Part shown: positions 32,060 through 41,546 of the stretch, piece by piece
Layout of the letters: each line of letters starts with the position of its first letter
Position numbering within the stretch: position 1 is the first letter of the stretch
Assembly (NCBI RefSeq): GCF_048060095.1
Contig: NZ_JBLUOA010000005.1
Coordinates: 88,561-152,560 of the forward strand
From: JBLUOA01 sp048060095
GTDB taxonomy: Bacteria; Pseudomonadota; Alphaproteobacteria; Rhodobacterales; Rhodobacteraceae
DNA: 64,000 nt
Direction of reading: 5' to 3'
Made by a program: the position numbers and the translations under genes
Notes under the pieces: generated by a model
Databases searched by the model: none
What the model saw: only the letters and a program-made list of their open reading frames with translations
Told to the model about the DNA's origin: nothing

Positions 32060-32650
32060 CTATCCGGCGGGTGCGGCGCTGCCGGACCCCTCACGCCGTC
32101 TACGCCGTTCATCAAGAACCTCGCGGCGGGGGCGCCAGTTATAGCGGGTGTCTTCGCGGGTCAGGGACCAGTGCAGTTGACCCCCATAGCGCCACGGGTC
32201 GATCACGATCCCGTCGAACATCCCATCCCCGCGTTTGCTGATGATCGCGGTGCTGTGGTCGATCCGAAACGGGTTATCGGCATTGGCGATGGCCCTGTGC
32301 AGGGTTAGCGTGCGGAAATTTTCCTGCTTCAGCCGCGCTTCCATATCCTCGGCCCAATGCCAGCAAAGCCCGCGCGGACGCAGCCCGTGATTGACTTTCA
32401 TATTATGGATCAGCGGCGGGTCGGTGATCTGATATTGCAGCGCAAGCTGGTGGGTATAGTCATAAGCAATCTCAGCGGCGCGGGTCGCTTCCTCCGGATC
32501 AACCTCCGGCCCAAGGGCACGGATGGCGCCGGCAAGCTCTGCAACCGCGCTTTGATCGGCGCGGGGTGGGCCGTCGGGCGATGTCACGCCGCAGCCGCCG
32601 ACGATCAGGATCGCCAGCAGCGACATCAGGCTCGCAAACTTCTTGATCAT
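32060..32650 (-). CDS. Putative lipoprotein with transglutaminase-like catalytic triad
   Basis: A 196-residue protein from ATG 32648-32650. The signal ends in IVGGC with Cys20 as likely lipid site. The core carries Cys96 (RGLCWHWAED), His132 (RIDHSTAII) and Asp151 (VIDPWRYGG), the order, spacing and surroundings of a transglutaminase-like Cys-His-Asp triad. Length is small for that fold. I do not recognise a named family; a periplasmic thiol-protease or amidase-like role is inferred from the triad. It ends six bases before the DMT gene start. Confidence 0.75.
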   Translation of the reverse strand: MIKKFASLMSLLAILIVGGCGVTSPDGPPRADQSAVAELAGAIRALGPEVDPEEATRAAEIAYDYTHQLALQYQITDPPLIHNMKVNHGLRPRGLCWHWAEDMEARLKQENFRTLTLHRAIANADNPFRIDHSTAIISKRGDGMFDGIVIDPWRYGGQLHWSLTREDTRYNWRPRREVLDERRRRREGSGSAAPAG

Positions 32651-32760
32651 CCCCACTCCATCCTCGCGGTTTCGACTCTGCCTATGCAAAAGGGCCGCCG
32701 TTTCGGGCGACCCTAGAGAATTTCGAACCGGGGGCAAGACCCCGTGAACGGCGTGGCGAC

Positions 32761-33048
32761 TTAGCCGTTCACGCTGTCTTTCAGTGCTTTCGCGATCGTC
32801 ATTTTTACGACCTTGTCAGCGTCTTTGTGAATCTGCTCGCCCGTGGCGGGGTTGCGGACCATACGCTCAGGACGTTCGCGGCAGTAGATTTTGCCAACGC
32901 CGGGCAGAGTCACTGCGCCGCCAGCGGATACTTCGCGGGTGATGACCGAGATAATGCTGTCGAGCGCGGTGGATGCGGATTTCTTGTCAGACCCCATCTC
33001 ATCGGCCAGAGCAGCAACAAGCTGTGTTTTGGTCATAGGTTTTGCCAT
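32761..33048 (-). CDS. HU-family DNA-binding protein
   Basis: Ninety-five residues with the HU/IHF fold: TKTQLVAALADEMGSDKKSA helices, the beta-arm LPGVGKIYCRERPERMVRNPATGEQI and the C-terminal KALKDSVNG. The arm keeps the RNPxTG intercalating tip. A nucleoid protein acting as homodimer. Confidence 0.96.
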   Translation of the reverse strand: MAKPMTKTQLVAALADEMGSDKKSASTALDSIISVITREVSAGGAVTLPGVGKIYCRERPERMVRNPATGEQIHKDADKVVKMTIAKALKDSVNG

Positions 33049-33179
33049 TTGTATGTCTCCTCAGTTGGCCCATCTGTAGGGCATTATTGGCGGCATTTAA
33101 CGGGATATAGCGGTCGGACACAACAATTAGTGCAGCGAAAGTGCAGCTTTTTATGCTTTTTCGGCGGTTTTTTTCCCGA

Positions 33180-34664
33180 TCAGAGGAAGGCAGTCTCTTC
33201 AAAGCTGCGCAATTTACGCGAATGGATGCGTTCCAGCGGCATTTCGCGCAAGGTCTCCATCGCCCGAATTCCGATCAAAAGATGGCGCGACACCTGTGTT
33301 GTATAGAAATCCGATGCCATTCCGGGCAGCTTTAGCTCTCCGTGCAGCGGTTTGTCGGATACACACAGAAGCGTGCCGTAGGGCACCCGGAAGCGGAAGC
33401 CATTCGCGGCAATCGTCGCGCTTTCCATATCAAGCGCAATCGCGCGGGATTGCGATAGCCGTTGAACCGGGCCGGTTTGATCGCGCAGTTCCCAGTTCCG
33501 GTTATCAAGGCTCGCCACCGTGCCGGTTCGCATAATGCGCTTCAGCTCATAGCCTTCCAGTTCGGTCACCTGCGCAACCGCCTTTTCAAGCGCGATCTGA
33601 ATCTCAGCAAGCGGCGGAATCGGCACCCAAATCGGCAGGTCCGCATCCAGCACGTTATCTTCGCGCAGATAGGCATGGGCCAGAACGAAATCGCCAAGCG
33701 ATTGCGAGTTCCGAAGGCCCGCGCAATGCCCGACCATCAACCAGGCATGGGGGCGCAGAACCGCGATATGATCAGTCGCGGTTTTCGCGTTCGACGGCCC
33801 GACCCCAATATTGACGAGTGTGATCCCACCCCCATCGGCACGTTTCAGGTGGTAGGTCGGCATCTGCGGCAGTTTCGCCGGGATCGGAAGCTCTGCCGTT
33901 GCATCGGTGATTTCAACATTCCCGGTCGACACGAAGCTGGTGTAGCCGCTGTCAGGATCGGCCAGCACCTTGCGGGCATAGGCTTCGAACTCCGCAACGT
34001 AGAATTGGTAGTTGGTGAACAGAACGTGGTTCTGGAAATGCTCGGGCAAGGTCGCGGTGTAGTGCGACAACCGGGCAAGCGAATAATCCACCCGCTGCGC
34101 CGTAAATGGCGCGAGGGGGGAGGAGCCATCGGCATTCTCGGCCCCCATCCCGTTTACGATGTCATCGTTTGTCGTCGACAGATCCGGCACGTCGAAAATA
34201 TCGCGCAGCGGATATTCCAGATACCCTTCCTGCGGGACCGTTACGTCGGGATCATTCGCAACCGCGAAATGCACGGGAATCGGCGTATTAGAGACACATA
34301 TCGTCACCGGAACGTCGTGATTTCGGATCAACAGGTCGATCTGTTGGATCAGGTAGCTGCGAAACAGATCGGGACGGGTCACGGTTGTCGCATATTCGCC
34401 GGGGCTGGCCACATGACCGAAGGCCAGGCGACTGTCGCCCTGCGCGTGGCTGGTCGTGCTGATCCGAATTTCCGGGTAAAACGCACGGAAGCGTTCGTCT
34501 GGCCGCGGCCCTTGGGCGCGTTTGGAAAAGGACTCCGCCAGAAATTGAATCGCTTCTTCATAAAGCTCGCACAGTTTGTCGACCGCAGCCGTCCCGTCGC
34601 GAAAGCTTTGCGCGGGCGGGGTCGGCGGCGATTGCACCGTCAGATTCAGATCGGCTGGTTTCAT
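33180..34664 (-). CDS. amn: AMP nucleosidase
   Basis: Splits AMP to adenine and ribose 5-phosphate. The 494-residue protein has the family N-terminal domain (VDKLCELYEEAIQFL, ARFRAFYPEIRISTTSH-type) and the nucleoside-phosphorylase-like C-terminal domain with LVNIGVGPSNAKTATDHIAVLRPHAWLMVGHCAGLR and the late ALDMESATIAANGFRFRVP. Length fits the E. coli enzyme. It starts inside the last codon of ade, so its product adenine goes directly to the co-encoded deaminase. Confidence 0.96.
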   Translation of the reverse strand: MKPADLNLTVQSPPTPPAQSFRDGTAAVDKLCELYEEAIQFLAESFSKRAQGPRPDERFRAFYPEIRISTTSHAQGDSRLAFGHVASPGEYATTVTRPDLFRSYLIQQIDLLIRNHDVPVTICVSNTPIPVHFAVANDPDVTVPQEGYLEYPLRDIFDVPDLSTTNDDIVNGMGAENADGSSPLAPFTAQRVDYSLARLSHYTATLPEHFQNHVLFTNYQFYVAEFEAYARKVLADPDSGYTSFVSTGNVEITDATAELPIPAKLPQMPTYHLKRADGGGITLVNIGVGPSNAKTATDHIAVLRPHAWLMVGHCAGLRNSQSLGDFVLAHAYLREDNVLDADLPIWVPIPPLAEIQIALEKAVAQVTELEGYELKRIMRTGTVASLDNRNWELRDQTGPVQRLSQSRAIALDMESATIAANGFRFRVPYGTLLCVSDKPLHGELKLPGMASDFYTTQVSRHLLIGIRAMETLREMPLERIHSRKLRSFEETAFL

Positions 34665-36478
34665 TGGTCTTGTCCTTCGTCAAACAGCGGCGTCAACTCG
34701 AATGTGCGGACATCGACGAGGCCAAGGTCAGAAATCCTCAACTCCGGTATCACGACCAGCGCCAACAAGGAATGCTGCATGTAAGCGTTGTTCAGCGTGC
34801 AGCCGCACGCCTCCATCGCCTGCACCATCTTATCCGCCTTCGCCGCAACCTCGGTCGCCGGGGCGTCGGACATCAGGCCAGCGATCGGAAGTTCGACAAG
34901 GGCAAGTTCTTTGCCATCTTTCCAGATGGTCACGCCGCCGCCAACCTCCTGCAATCGGTTTGCGGCAAGGGCCATGTCGGCGTGGCTGGTCCCGACAACA
35001 ATCATGTGGTGGCTGTCATGCGCCACGGTTGAGGCCATCGCCATCTGCCCAGTGTAGCCAAAGCCCGAAACGAACGCATTGACCACACCGCCCGTCGCCT
35101 GATGCCGTTCGACCAAGGCAATCTGACAAACGTCCTGTTCAGGATCGCCCGGAACAAGGCCGTCCTGCACCTTCAACTCCGCCTTCAGGGCTTTCGTCGG
35201 CGCTTGGTTTTCGACCACACCGATGACGTTCGCCGTTACGTGGTTCGCACCTGCTGGCGCTGCGATTTCAAAATCCGCACCGCTTAGGGCGCGACCCATA
35301 TGAACGGTGTCGCGGGCATGGGCGGGCCAGTCGAGGTGTGGGCAATCAACCTTCATCTCACCCTCTATCGCAACCGTCACACCTCGGGCGATTACGCGAT
35401 GGATCGGCAGGGTGCCCAGATCACTCGTCAGGATCACGTCCGCCCGTCTTCCGGGTGAAATAGAGCCTAATTCACGCTCCAACCCGAAATGGGTCGCGGT
35501 GTTGATCGTCGCCATTTGCAGCGCGATCAACGGGTCGCATCCGCATTCAATTGCGTGCCGGACAACGCGGTTCATATGCCCGTCATTCACCAGCGTTCCG
35601 GAATGGCAATCGTCGGTGCATAGGATAAAGTTGCGCGGGTCGAGCCCTTTTTCGGTCACCGCCGTAATCTGCGTTTCAACATCATACCAGGCAGAGCCGA
35701 GCCGCATCATATGCCGCATCCCCTGCCGCGTTCGGGCAATAGCGTCCGCCTCGCAGGTGCCTTCGTGATCGTCAGCAGGGCCGCCGGCGGCATAGGCGTG
35801 GAACGCCGGGCCAAGATCGGGGCTGGCGTAATGCCCGCCAACGGCCTTTCCGGCCCGCTGGGTCGCTGCAATCTCGGCCAGCATTTTCGGGTCGGCGTTT
35901 ACGACACCGGGAAAGTTCATCATCTCCCCCAACCCAATAATGCCCGGCCATGTCATCGCTTCGGCCACGTCATCGGGGGTGATTTCAAAGCCCGTTGTCT
36001 CCAATCCCGGCGCGGACGGGGCGCAGGACGGCATCTGCGTAAAGATGTTGATGGGCTGTAACAGAGCCTCATCATGCATCAAACGCACGCCTTCAAGGCC
36101 CATCACATTCGCAATCTCATGCGGGTCGGTGAACATGCTGGTGGTGCCATGCGGCGCGACGGCACGGGCGAATTCGGCCGGGGTGAGCATCCCGGATTCG
36201 ATGTGCATATGGGCATCACATAGGCCGGGGATCATATATTGCCCGGCGCAGTCGATCACCTGAGTGTCTGGTCCGATGCAATGGGACGCGTCCGGCCCGC
36301 AATAGGCGAACCGCCCCTCAGCAATCGCGATGTCGTGGTTTTCAAGCACCTCGCGGGTGTGAACATTGACCCAAGCGCCGCCCTTCAGAACGGTGTCGGC
36401 GGGTGCGCGACCAGCAGCGACGGCGACGAGTTTCGGCGCGACATCCGGCCAAGATTTCAAAGCATGATTTTCCATCAC
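34661..36478 (-). CDS. ade: Adenine deaminase
   Basis: Deaminates adenine to hypoxanthine. A 605-residue amidohydrolase with the metal-ligand motifs DAHMHIESGMLTP and, later, LCTDDCHSGTLVNDGHMN, and the C-terminal Ade-specific domain (SGFGYTGQMAMASTVAHDSHHM). Two adjacent ATGs (36478 and 36475) could start it. Overlap with amn by four bases makes a two-step AMP-to-hypoxanthine operon. Confidence 0.96.
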   Translation of the reverse strand: MMENHALKSWPDVAPKLVAVAAGRAPADTVLKGGAWVNVHTREVLENHDIAIAEGRFAYCGPDASHCIGPDTQVIDCAGQYMIPGLCDAHMHIESGMLTPAEFARAVAPHGTTSMFTDPHEIANVMGLEGVRLMHDEALLQPINIFTQMPSCAPSAPGLETTGFEITPDDVAEAMTWPGIIGLGEMMNFPGVVNADPKMLAEIAATQRAGKAVGGHYASPDLGPAFHAYAAGGPADDHEGTCEADAIARTRQGMRHMMRLGSAWYDVETQITAVTEKGLDPRNFILCTDDCHSGTLVNDGHMNRVVRHAIECGCDPLIALQMATINTATHFGLERELGSISPGRRADVILTSDLGTLPIHRVIARGVTVAIEGEMKVDCPHLDWPAHARDTVHMGRALSGADFEIAAPAGANHVTANVIGVVENQAPTKALKAELKVQDGLVPGDPEQDVCQIALVERHQATGGVVNAFVSGFGYTGQMAMASTVAHDSHHMIVVGTSHADMALAANRLQEVGGGVTIWKDGKELALVELPIAGLMSDAPATEVAAKADKMVQAMEACGCTLNNAYMQHSLLALVVIPELRISDLGLVDVRTFELTPLFDEGQDQ

Positions 36479-36586
36479 CCAATTGTTCTGAGAATTACCC
36501 GAGGTTCAAGCCCCGAAAAACTGTCGCAAAACTGCTAGGCAAGTCGCAAATGCAATGCCCTACTGAGAACCGAGGAGGAGGCGACC

Positions 36587-37351
36587 ATGACTCAAACGGC
36601 TCAGCTGCGGGCGCAGACCAATATGGATCACTGGCCCGAACGGGTCGATCTGGCCGCCGCGTTCCGTTGGGCGGAGCGGCTGAACTGGCACGAGGCGGTG
36701 GCAAATCACTTCTCTCTTGCGATCAACGATGACGGCACGCAGTTCTTGATGAATCCGAACCAGATACATTTTTCGCGGATAAGGGCGAGCGATCTGATTG
36801 TCGTCGATGCAAACGATCCCGACACGCTGAAAGGCCCGAACGCGCCCGATCCGACCGCTTGGGGGCTGCATGGCGGACTGCATCGGCACTGCCCGCATGC
36901 CCGCTGCGCGATGCATGTCCATTCTGTCTTTGCGACCGTGCTGGCAAGCCTTGCGGACAGCCGCCTGCCGCCGATTGACCAGAACTGCGCGACGTTTTTC
37001 AACCGTTATGTGATCGACGAAGGCTATGGCGGCCTTGCTTTTGAGGAAGAGGGCAAACGCTGCGCCCGACTTTTTGATGACCCGAAGAAGAAGGTGATGA
37101 TCATGGGAAACCATGGCGTCATGGTCATCGGCGATACGGTCGCGGACACGTTCAACCGGCTCTATTATTTCGAGCGGGCAGCAGAGACATACATCCGCGC
37201 CCTGCAAACCGGGCAGCCCTTGCGCGTGTTGTCCGACAACATCGCCGAAAAGACCGCGCAGGAGCTTGACGACTATCCCGATCAAGCGGATCGGCATCTT
37301 GCCGAGCTGAAAGCCATTCTGGACGAGGAGGGGTCGAATTATGCCCACTGA
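36587..37351 (+). CDS. Class II aldolase/adducin-family protein
   Basis: A 254-residue protein of the zinc-dependent aldolase/adducin fold: NWHEAVANHFSLAI near the N-terminus, the metal His pair in HRHCPHARCAMHVHS, and a third His in GNHGVMVIGD. Family members cleave or epimerise sugar phosphates or decarboxylate small acids. It overlaps the next gene by 11 bases and opens a five-gene same-strand cluster. A GAGGAGG ribosome site precedes the ATG. Confidence 0.9.
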   Translation: MTQTAQLRAQTNMDHWPERVDLAAAFRWAERLNWHEAVANHFSLAINDDGTQFLMNPNQIHFSRIRASDLIVVDANDPDTLKGPNAPDPTAWGLHGGLHRHCPHARCAMHVHSVFATVLASLADSRLPPIDQNCATFFNRYVIDEGYGGLAFEEEGKRCARLFDDPKKKVMIMGNHGVMVIGDTVADTFNRLYYFERAAETYIRALQTGQPLRVLSDNIAEKTAQELDDYPDQADRHLAELKAILDEEGSNYAH

Positions 37352-38336
37352 CGCATCCGAAGCACGGGAGGCCGGACGCTGGAATCACCGCCCCCCGACG
37401 CCCATCGCGCAGAATCCGCTTTTCCTTTGGCCGCCGCAGCCGAAGGCCATTTTCCGCTGGTATAGTGCCTTTTGGTTTGAGATTTCGACGACGACCTTGT
37501 GCTTCGTGATCGCCTTTCTCGCCTATTTCACAATCCTGCCAAGCCTGCCGGAAATGCAAACCCTCGCCCCCGGCTGGATGGCGCGGGTTTGGCTTGCCAA
37601 CCTCGTGCCGCAATGCATCTGCGCCGGGGTGCTCCACTACTGGCTGATCACCCGCAAAGGTCAGGGAGACGCCACGAAATTCGACCCCCGCGATCAGGCC
37701 CGTGACAATGGCACGTTCACCTTCGGCAACCAAGTGCATGACAACATGTTCTGGCACATCGTCAGTGGCATCACCCTTTGGACACTCGCCCAGATCGGCG
37801 TGTTCTGGGCGATGGCGAATGGCTATGCGCCGACGATGCTGTTTCCCGACAACCCGATCTGGTTCATCGCCTTCTTCGTCCTGATCCCGATTTGGAGCAG
37901 CTTTCACTTCTACTGGGTTCACCGCCTGCTGCACTGGCCGCCGCTTTATAAAATTGCGCACTCGCTGCACCATCGGAACGTCAATGTCGGGCCGTGGTCG
38001 GGCATTTCCATGCATCCGATCGAACACGTCCTGTTCTACACGAATTTCCTGATCCATCTGGTCGTGCCAAGCCACCCGCTGCACGTCATGTTCCACGGCT
38101 ATGTGCAATCGACGCACCCGGTCTTTTCCCATTCGGGGTTTGAAAACCTTGTCGTAAAGGAAAATCCGCAGATGCGGATGGGGGTGTTCTTTCACCAACT
38201 GCACCATCGCTATTTTGAATGTAACTACGGCACGGTCGAAATGCCTTGGGATCGGTGGTTCGGCAGCTACCATGACGGCACCGCGCAGGCGACGGATGAA
38301 ACCCGCGCCCGGAAAAAACAGATGTATACGAGGTAG
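37341..38336 (+). CDS. Sterol desaturase/fatty-acid hydroxylase-superfamily di-iron protein
   Basis: A 331-residue membrane protein with four or so hydrophobic helices and the three histidine clusters of the superfamily: HFYWVHRLLH, HSLHHRNVN and HQLHHRYFE, binding two irons. It would hydroxylate or desaturate an unactivated carbon using oxygen. The position next to CoA-linked genes suggests it acts on the cluster's unknown substrate before or after CoA activation. Confidence 0.92.
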   Translation: MPTDASEAREAGRWNHRPPTPIAQNPLFLWPPQPKAIFRWYSAFWFEISTTTLCFVIAFLAYFTILPSLPEMQTLAPGWMARVWLANLVPQCICAGVLHYWLITRKGQGDATKFDPRDQARDNGTFTFGNQVHDNMFWHIVSGITLWTLAQIGVFWAMANGYAPTMLFPDNPIWFIAFFVLIPIWSSFHFYWVHRLLHWPPLYKIAHSLHHRNVNVGPWSGISMHPIEHVLFYTNFLIHLVVPSHPLHVMFHGYVQSTHPVFSHSGFENLVVKENPQMRMGVFFHQLHHRYFECNYGTVEMPWDRWFGSYHDGTAQATDETRARKKQMYTR

Positions 38337-38339
38337 TTG

Positions 38340-39500
38340 ATGCAATACGGCCTGACGGACGAGCAGGAAATGATCGTCGCCACTGTGCGCAGTTTTGTCG
38401 AAAACGAAATTTACCCACATGAAGACACCGTCGAACGCACCGGGGAAGTTCCCGCCGATGCGGCGGAGAGGATCAAGGCAAAAACGCAGGAGCTTGGCTT
38501 TTACGCCTGCAATTTTCCGGAAGATGTAGGCGGCGCAGGGCTTGGCCACCTCGAATTCGCGCTGGTCGAACGCGAACTTGGCCGGGGATCGATGGCGCTG
38601 ACCCATTTCTTTGGCCGGCCGCAGAATATCCTGATGGCTTGCGAGGGTGATCAGAAAGACCGCTATCTGCTGCCGGCCGTTCGGGGCGAAAAGATGGACG
38701 CGCTCGCCATGACCGAACCCGGCGCCGGGTCCGACGTGCGCGGCATGAAATGCAGTGCGCGGCGGGATGGCGGCGATTGGGTACTGAACGGGACGAAGCA
38801 TTTTATCTCAGGCGCGGAGCACGCCGATTTCATCATCGTCTTTGTTGCCACTGGCGAGGATCAGACCCCGCGCGGCCCCAAGAAACGGATCACGACCTTT
38901 CTGGTCGATCGCGGCACGCCGGGCTTCACGATCCGCGATGGCTATGCCTCTGTCAGCCACCGGGGCTACAAGAACATGATCCTCGAATTTGACGATTGTC
39001 GGTTGCCGGATGCGCAGGTGCTTGGCATCGTCGATGGCGGCTTTGATGTGATGAATGAATGGCTCTATGCCACCCGAATAACCGTCGCAACGATGTGCGT
39101 CGGCCGCGCGCGGAGGGTGTTCGACTATGCCCTCAGCTACGCCGCTGAACGGCAACAGTTCGGTCAGCCCATCGGTAAATTTCAGGGCGTCGGGTTTCAA
39201 ATCGCCGACATGATTACCGAGATTGACGCCGCCGACCTTCTGACTCTTGCTGCCGCCGACCGGCTGGACAAGGGACTGCCCGCCAACCGAGAAATCGCGA
39301 GTGCAAAGCTTTATGCCAGCGAAATGCTCGCCCGCGTCACCGATGCGGCGATTCAGGTGCATGGCGGGATGGGGCTGATGGACGACTATCCGCTGGAACG
39401 GTTCTGGCGTGATGCCCGTGTCGAACGCATCTGGGACGGCACCAGCGAGATTCAGCGCCATATCATCGCGCGGGATCTGCTGCGCCCGCTTGGCGCATAG
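38340..39500 (+). CDS. Acyl-CoA dehydrogenase
   Basis: A 386-residue flavoenzyme with MTEPGAGSDVRGMKC for FAD binding and ARVTDAAIQVHGGMGLMDDYPLERFWRDARVERIWDGTSEIQRHIIARDLL near the end. In many family members a Glu precedes the Gly-Thr near the C-terminus and acts as the base; here the residue is Asp (IWDGTSEIQR). It oxidises or reduces an acyl-CoA in the cluster. Start ATG 38340 follows the hydroxylase stop by three bases. Confidence 0.93.
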   Translation: MQYGLTDEQEMIVATVRSFVENEIYPHEDTVERTGEVPADAAERIKAKTQELGFYACNFPEDVGGAGLGHLEFALVERELGRGSMALTHFFGRPQNILMACEGDQKDRYLLPAVRGEKMDALAMTEPGAGSDVRGMKCSARRDGGDWVLNGTKHFISGAEHADFIIVFVATGEDQTPRGPKKRITTFLVDRGTPGFTIRDGYASVSHRGYKNMILEFDDCRLPDAQVLGIVDGGFDVMNEWLYATRITVATMCVGRARRVFDYALSYAAERQQFGQPIGKFQGVGFQIADMITEIDAADLLTLAAADRLDKGLPANREIASAKLYASEMLARVTDAAIQVHGGMGLMDDYPLERFWRDARVERIWDGTSEIQRHIIARDLLRPLGA

Positions 39501-39512
39501 CAGGATGCCCCT

Positions 39513-41546
39513 GTGAGTTCGCGCCGCCTTGATCGCTTGTTCCGCCCGAAGTCGCTCGCCGTGATCGGAGGTGGCGCGTGGTGCCGGCAGGTGATCGGAC
39601 GCACGAAATCCCTAGGCTTTTCGGGGGCGGTGTATCCGATCCACCCGACGGCGACGGAAATCGAAGGGTTCAGAGCCTATTCCAGCATAAGCGCCCTTCC
39701 CGACGCGCCCGATGCCGCGTTCATCGGGATCAATCGGCACAGCACAATCGATGCGGTGGCCGGGCTCAACACCATCGGCGCGGGCGGTGCGATCTGCTTT
39801 GCCTCCGGGTTCGCAGAAGCAATGGCAGAGGACGTTAGCGCCGCCTCGCTTCAGGCCGACCTCCTCTCCGCCGCGGGTCATATGCCGATCCTCGGGCCGA
39901 ACTGCTACGGCTTCATCAACGCGCTTGACGGGGCGATGCTGTGGCCGGACCAGCATGGCCTTATCCGCGAAGACACCGGCGTTGCAATCATAACGCAATC
40001 GTCGAACATCGCGCTTAACATCACCATGCAATCCCGCGCCCTGCCGGTCGCCTATATCGTGACCGCCGGAAACCAAGCACAAATCACGCAGGCGGACATC
40101 GCCGCCGCGCTGCTGAACGATCCGCGCGTGACGGCGATTGGGCTTCACATCGAAGGGTTCAGCGATCTGCGGGCTTGGGAAGCACTGGCCGCCAAAGCCA
40201 ACGCCCAAGGCACGCCCCTTGTCGCGCTGAAAGTTGGCAAATCCGACCAAGCGCAGGCTGCTACAGTGACGCATACCGCATCGCTCGCCGGATCGGACGC
40301 GGGGGCGGATGCCTTGCTCTGCCGGCTAGGGATCGCGCGGGTGCATAGCCTGCCAACCTTTCTGGAAACGCTGAAGCTGCTGCACGTGACGGGCCGCTTA
40401 CCGTCAAACCGCATCGCGTCGATCAGCTGTTCGGGGGGTGAAGCGGCGCTTGTCGCGGATAGTGCAGTGTCGCGGAACCTGACCTTCCCGCCGTTGAATG
40501 ACACCCAGCGGGCGGGGCTGGCGGCGGCGCTGGGACCGATGGTGGGGTTGGCAAATCCGCTCGACTACCACACCTATATCTGGCGCGACGCGGGCGCGAT
40601 GACAGCGGCGTGGTCCGCGATGATGGACCCCTCGCTGGCGCTGACGCTACTGGTTGTCGATTTCCCACGCGGCGACCGCTGCGATATGTCGGATTGGGAT
40701 TCGGCGATTGAGGCGGCGATAGCGGCAAAGGCACAAACGGGTGCGAACGTCGCGATGGTGGCAAGTTTGCCGGAATTGATGCCGGAGGAGGTGGCGCTGA
40801 CGCTCAGGCAAAACGGGGTTGTCCCGCTATGCGGCTTGGACGAGGCACTTGCGGCGGCGGCGGCGGCCGCGTCCATCTCGAAGCCAAACCCGCAACCTCT
40901 CTTCCTCACCGACGCACCGTCAAACCCGGTTATTATTGGCGAAGCGACGGCGAAGGCACGGCTGGCAACGTTCGGCGCCGACGTCCCACCGCACGCGATC
41001 GCAGACAGCATCGCTGATGTTGCGATGGCTGCGTCGACCCTTCGCTTTCCGGTCGCGCTAAAGGCGCTGGGGCTGGCGCATAAATCTGAACATGGTGCGG
41101 TCACGTTGAACCTGAGGACTCCTGAGGCTGTCACGACCGCGGCAAAAACAATGCCCGGTGAGCGTTTTCTGATCGAGGAGATGGTTCAAGATCCGATCAC
41201 GGAGCTCCTCGTTGGCATCACCCGCGATCCCGCGCATGGCTTCCTTCTGACCATCGGCGCGGGCGGCACGCTGACCGAAATCCTGCAAGACAGCGTCACT
41301 CTGCTTCTACCCGTCGACGCGGCAAGCATCGAACACGCCCTGACCCAATTGAAGATCGCGCCGATCCTTGGTGGCTATCGGGGCCAGCCGCCCATCGACA
41401 TCGCCGCAACCTGCACCGCGATCCTCGCGATACAATCCTATGTTCTTGCAAACGGTGACGCGGTCGAGGAACTTGAGGTCAACCCACTGATCCTGACGCC
41501 AACCCGTGCCGTGATCGCCGACGCATTGCTGAGAGAGAGCCCATGA
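39513..41546 (+). CDS. ADP-forming acyl-CoA synthetase (acetate-CoA ligase family)
   Basis: A 677-residue protein of the nucleoside-diphosphate-forming acyl-CoA ligase superfamily: N-terminal CoA-binding Rossmann domain (FRPKSLAVIGGGAWCRQVI), a ligase domain with SCSGGEAALVADSA, and a C-terminal ATP-grasp (about 465-677) with FPVALKALGLAHKSEHGAVTLNL and LEVNPLILTP. It activates an organic acid to its CoA ester or runs in reverse. GTG 39513 start. The last codon overlaps the next start (ATGA). Confidence 0.92.
   Translation: MSSRRLDRLFRPKSLAVIGGGAWCRQVIGRTKSLGFSGAVYPIHPTATEIEGFRAYSSISALPDAPDAAFIGINRHSTIDAVAGLNTIGAGGAICFASGFAEAMAEDVSAASLQADLLSAAGHMPILGPNCYGFINALDGAMLWPDQHGLIREDTGVAIITQSSNIALNITMQSRALPVAYIVTAGNQAQITQADIAAALLNDPRVTAIGLHIEGFSDLRAWEALAAKANAQGTPLVALKVGKSDQAQAATVTHTASLAGSDAGADALLCRLGIARVHSLPTFLETLKLLHVTGRLPSNRIASISCSGGEAALVADSAVSRNLTFPPLNDTQRAGLAAALGPMVGLANPLDYHTYIWRDAGAMTAAWSAMMDPSLALTLLVVDFPRGDRCDMSDWDSAIEAAIAAKAQTGANVAMVASLPELMPEEVALTLRQNGVVPLCGLDEALAAAAAAASISKPNPQPLFLTDAPSNPVIIGEATAKARLATFGADVPPHAIADSIADVAMAASTLRFPVALKALGLAHKSEHGAVTLNLRTPEAVTTAAKTMPGERFLIEEMVQDPITELLVGITRDPAHGFLLTIGAGGTLTEILQDSVTLLLPVDAASIEHALTQLKIAPILGGYRGQPPIDIAATCTAILAIQSYVLANGDAVEELEVNPLILTPTRAVIADALLRESP

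Noticed and set aside
32650..32737. Longer N-terminus for the transglutaminase-like lipoprotein
   Set aside because: The added residues do not make a signal and would bury the lipobox that follows ATG 32648-32650.
33462..34784. 440-residue plus-strand frame opposite amn
   Set aside because: Shadow of amn; no ribosome site, no domain.
37152..38801. 549-residue minus-strand frame across aldolase, hydroxylase and dehydrogenase genes
   Set aside because: It spans three genes that have clear motifs on the other strand, and has none of its own.
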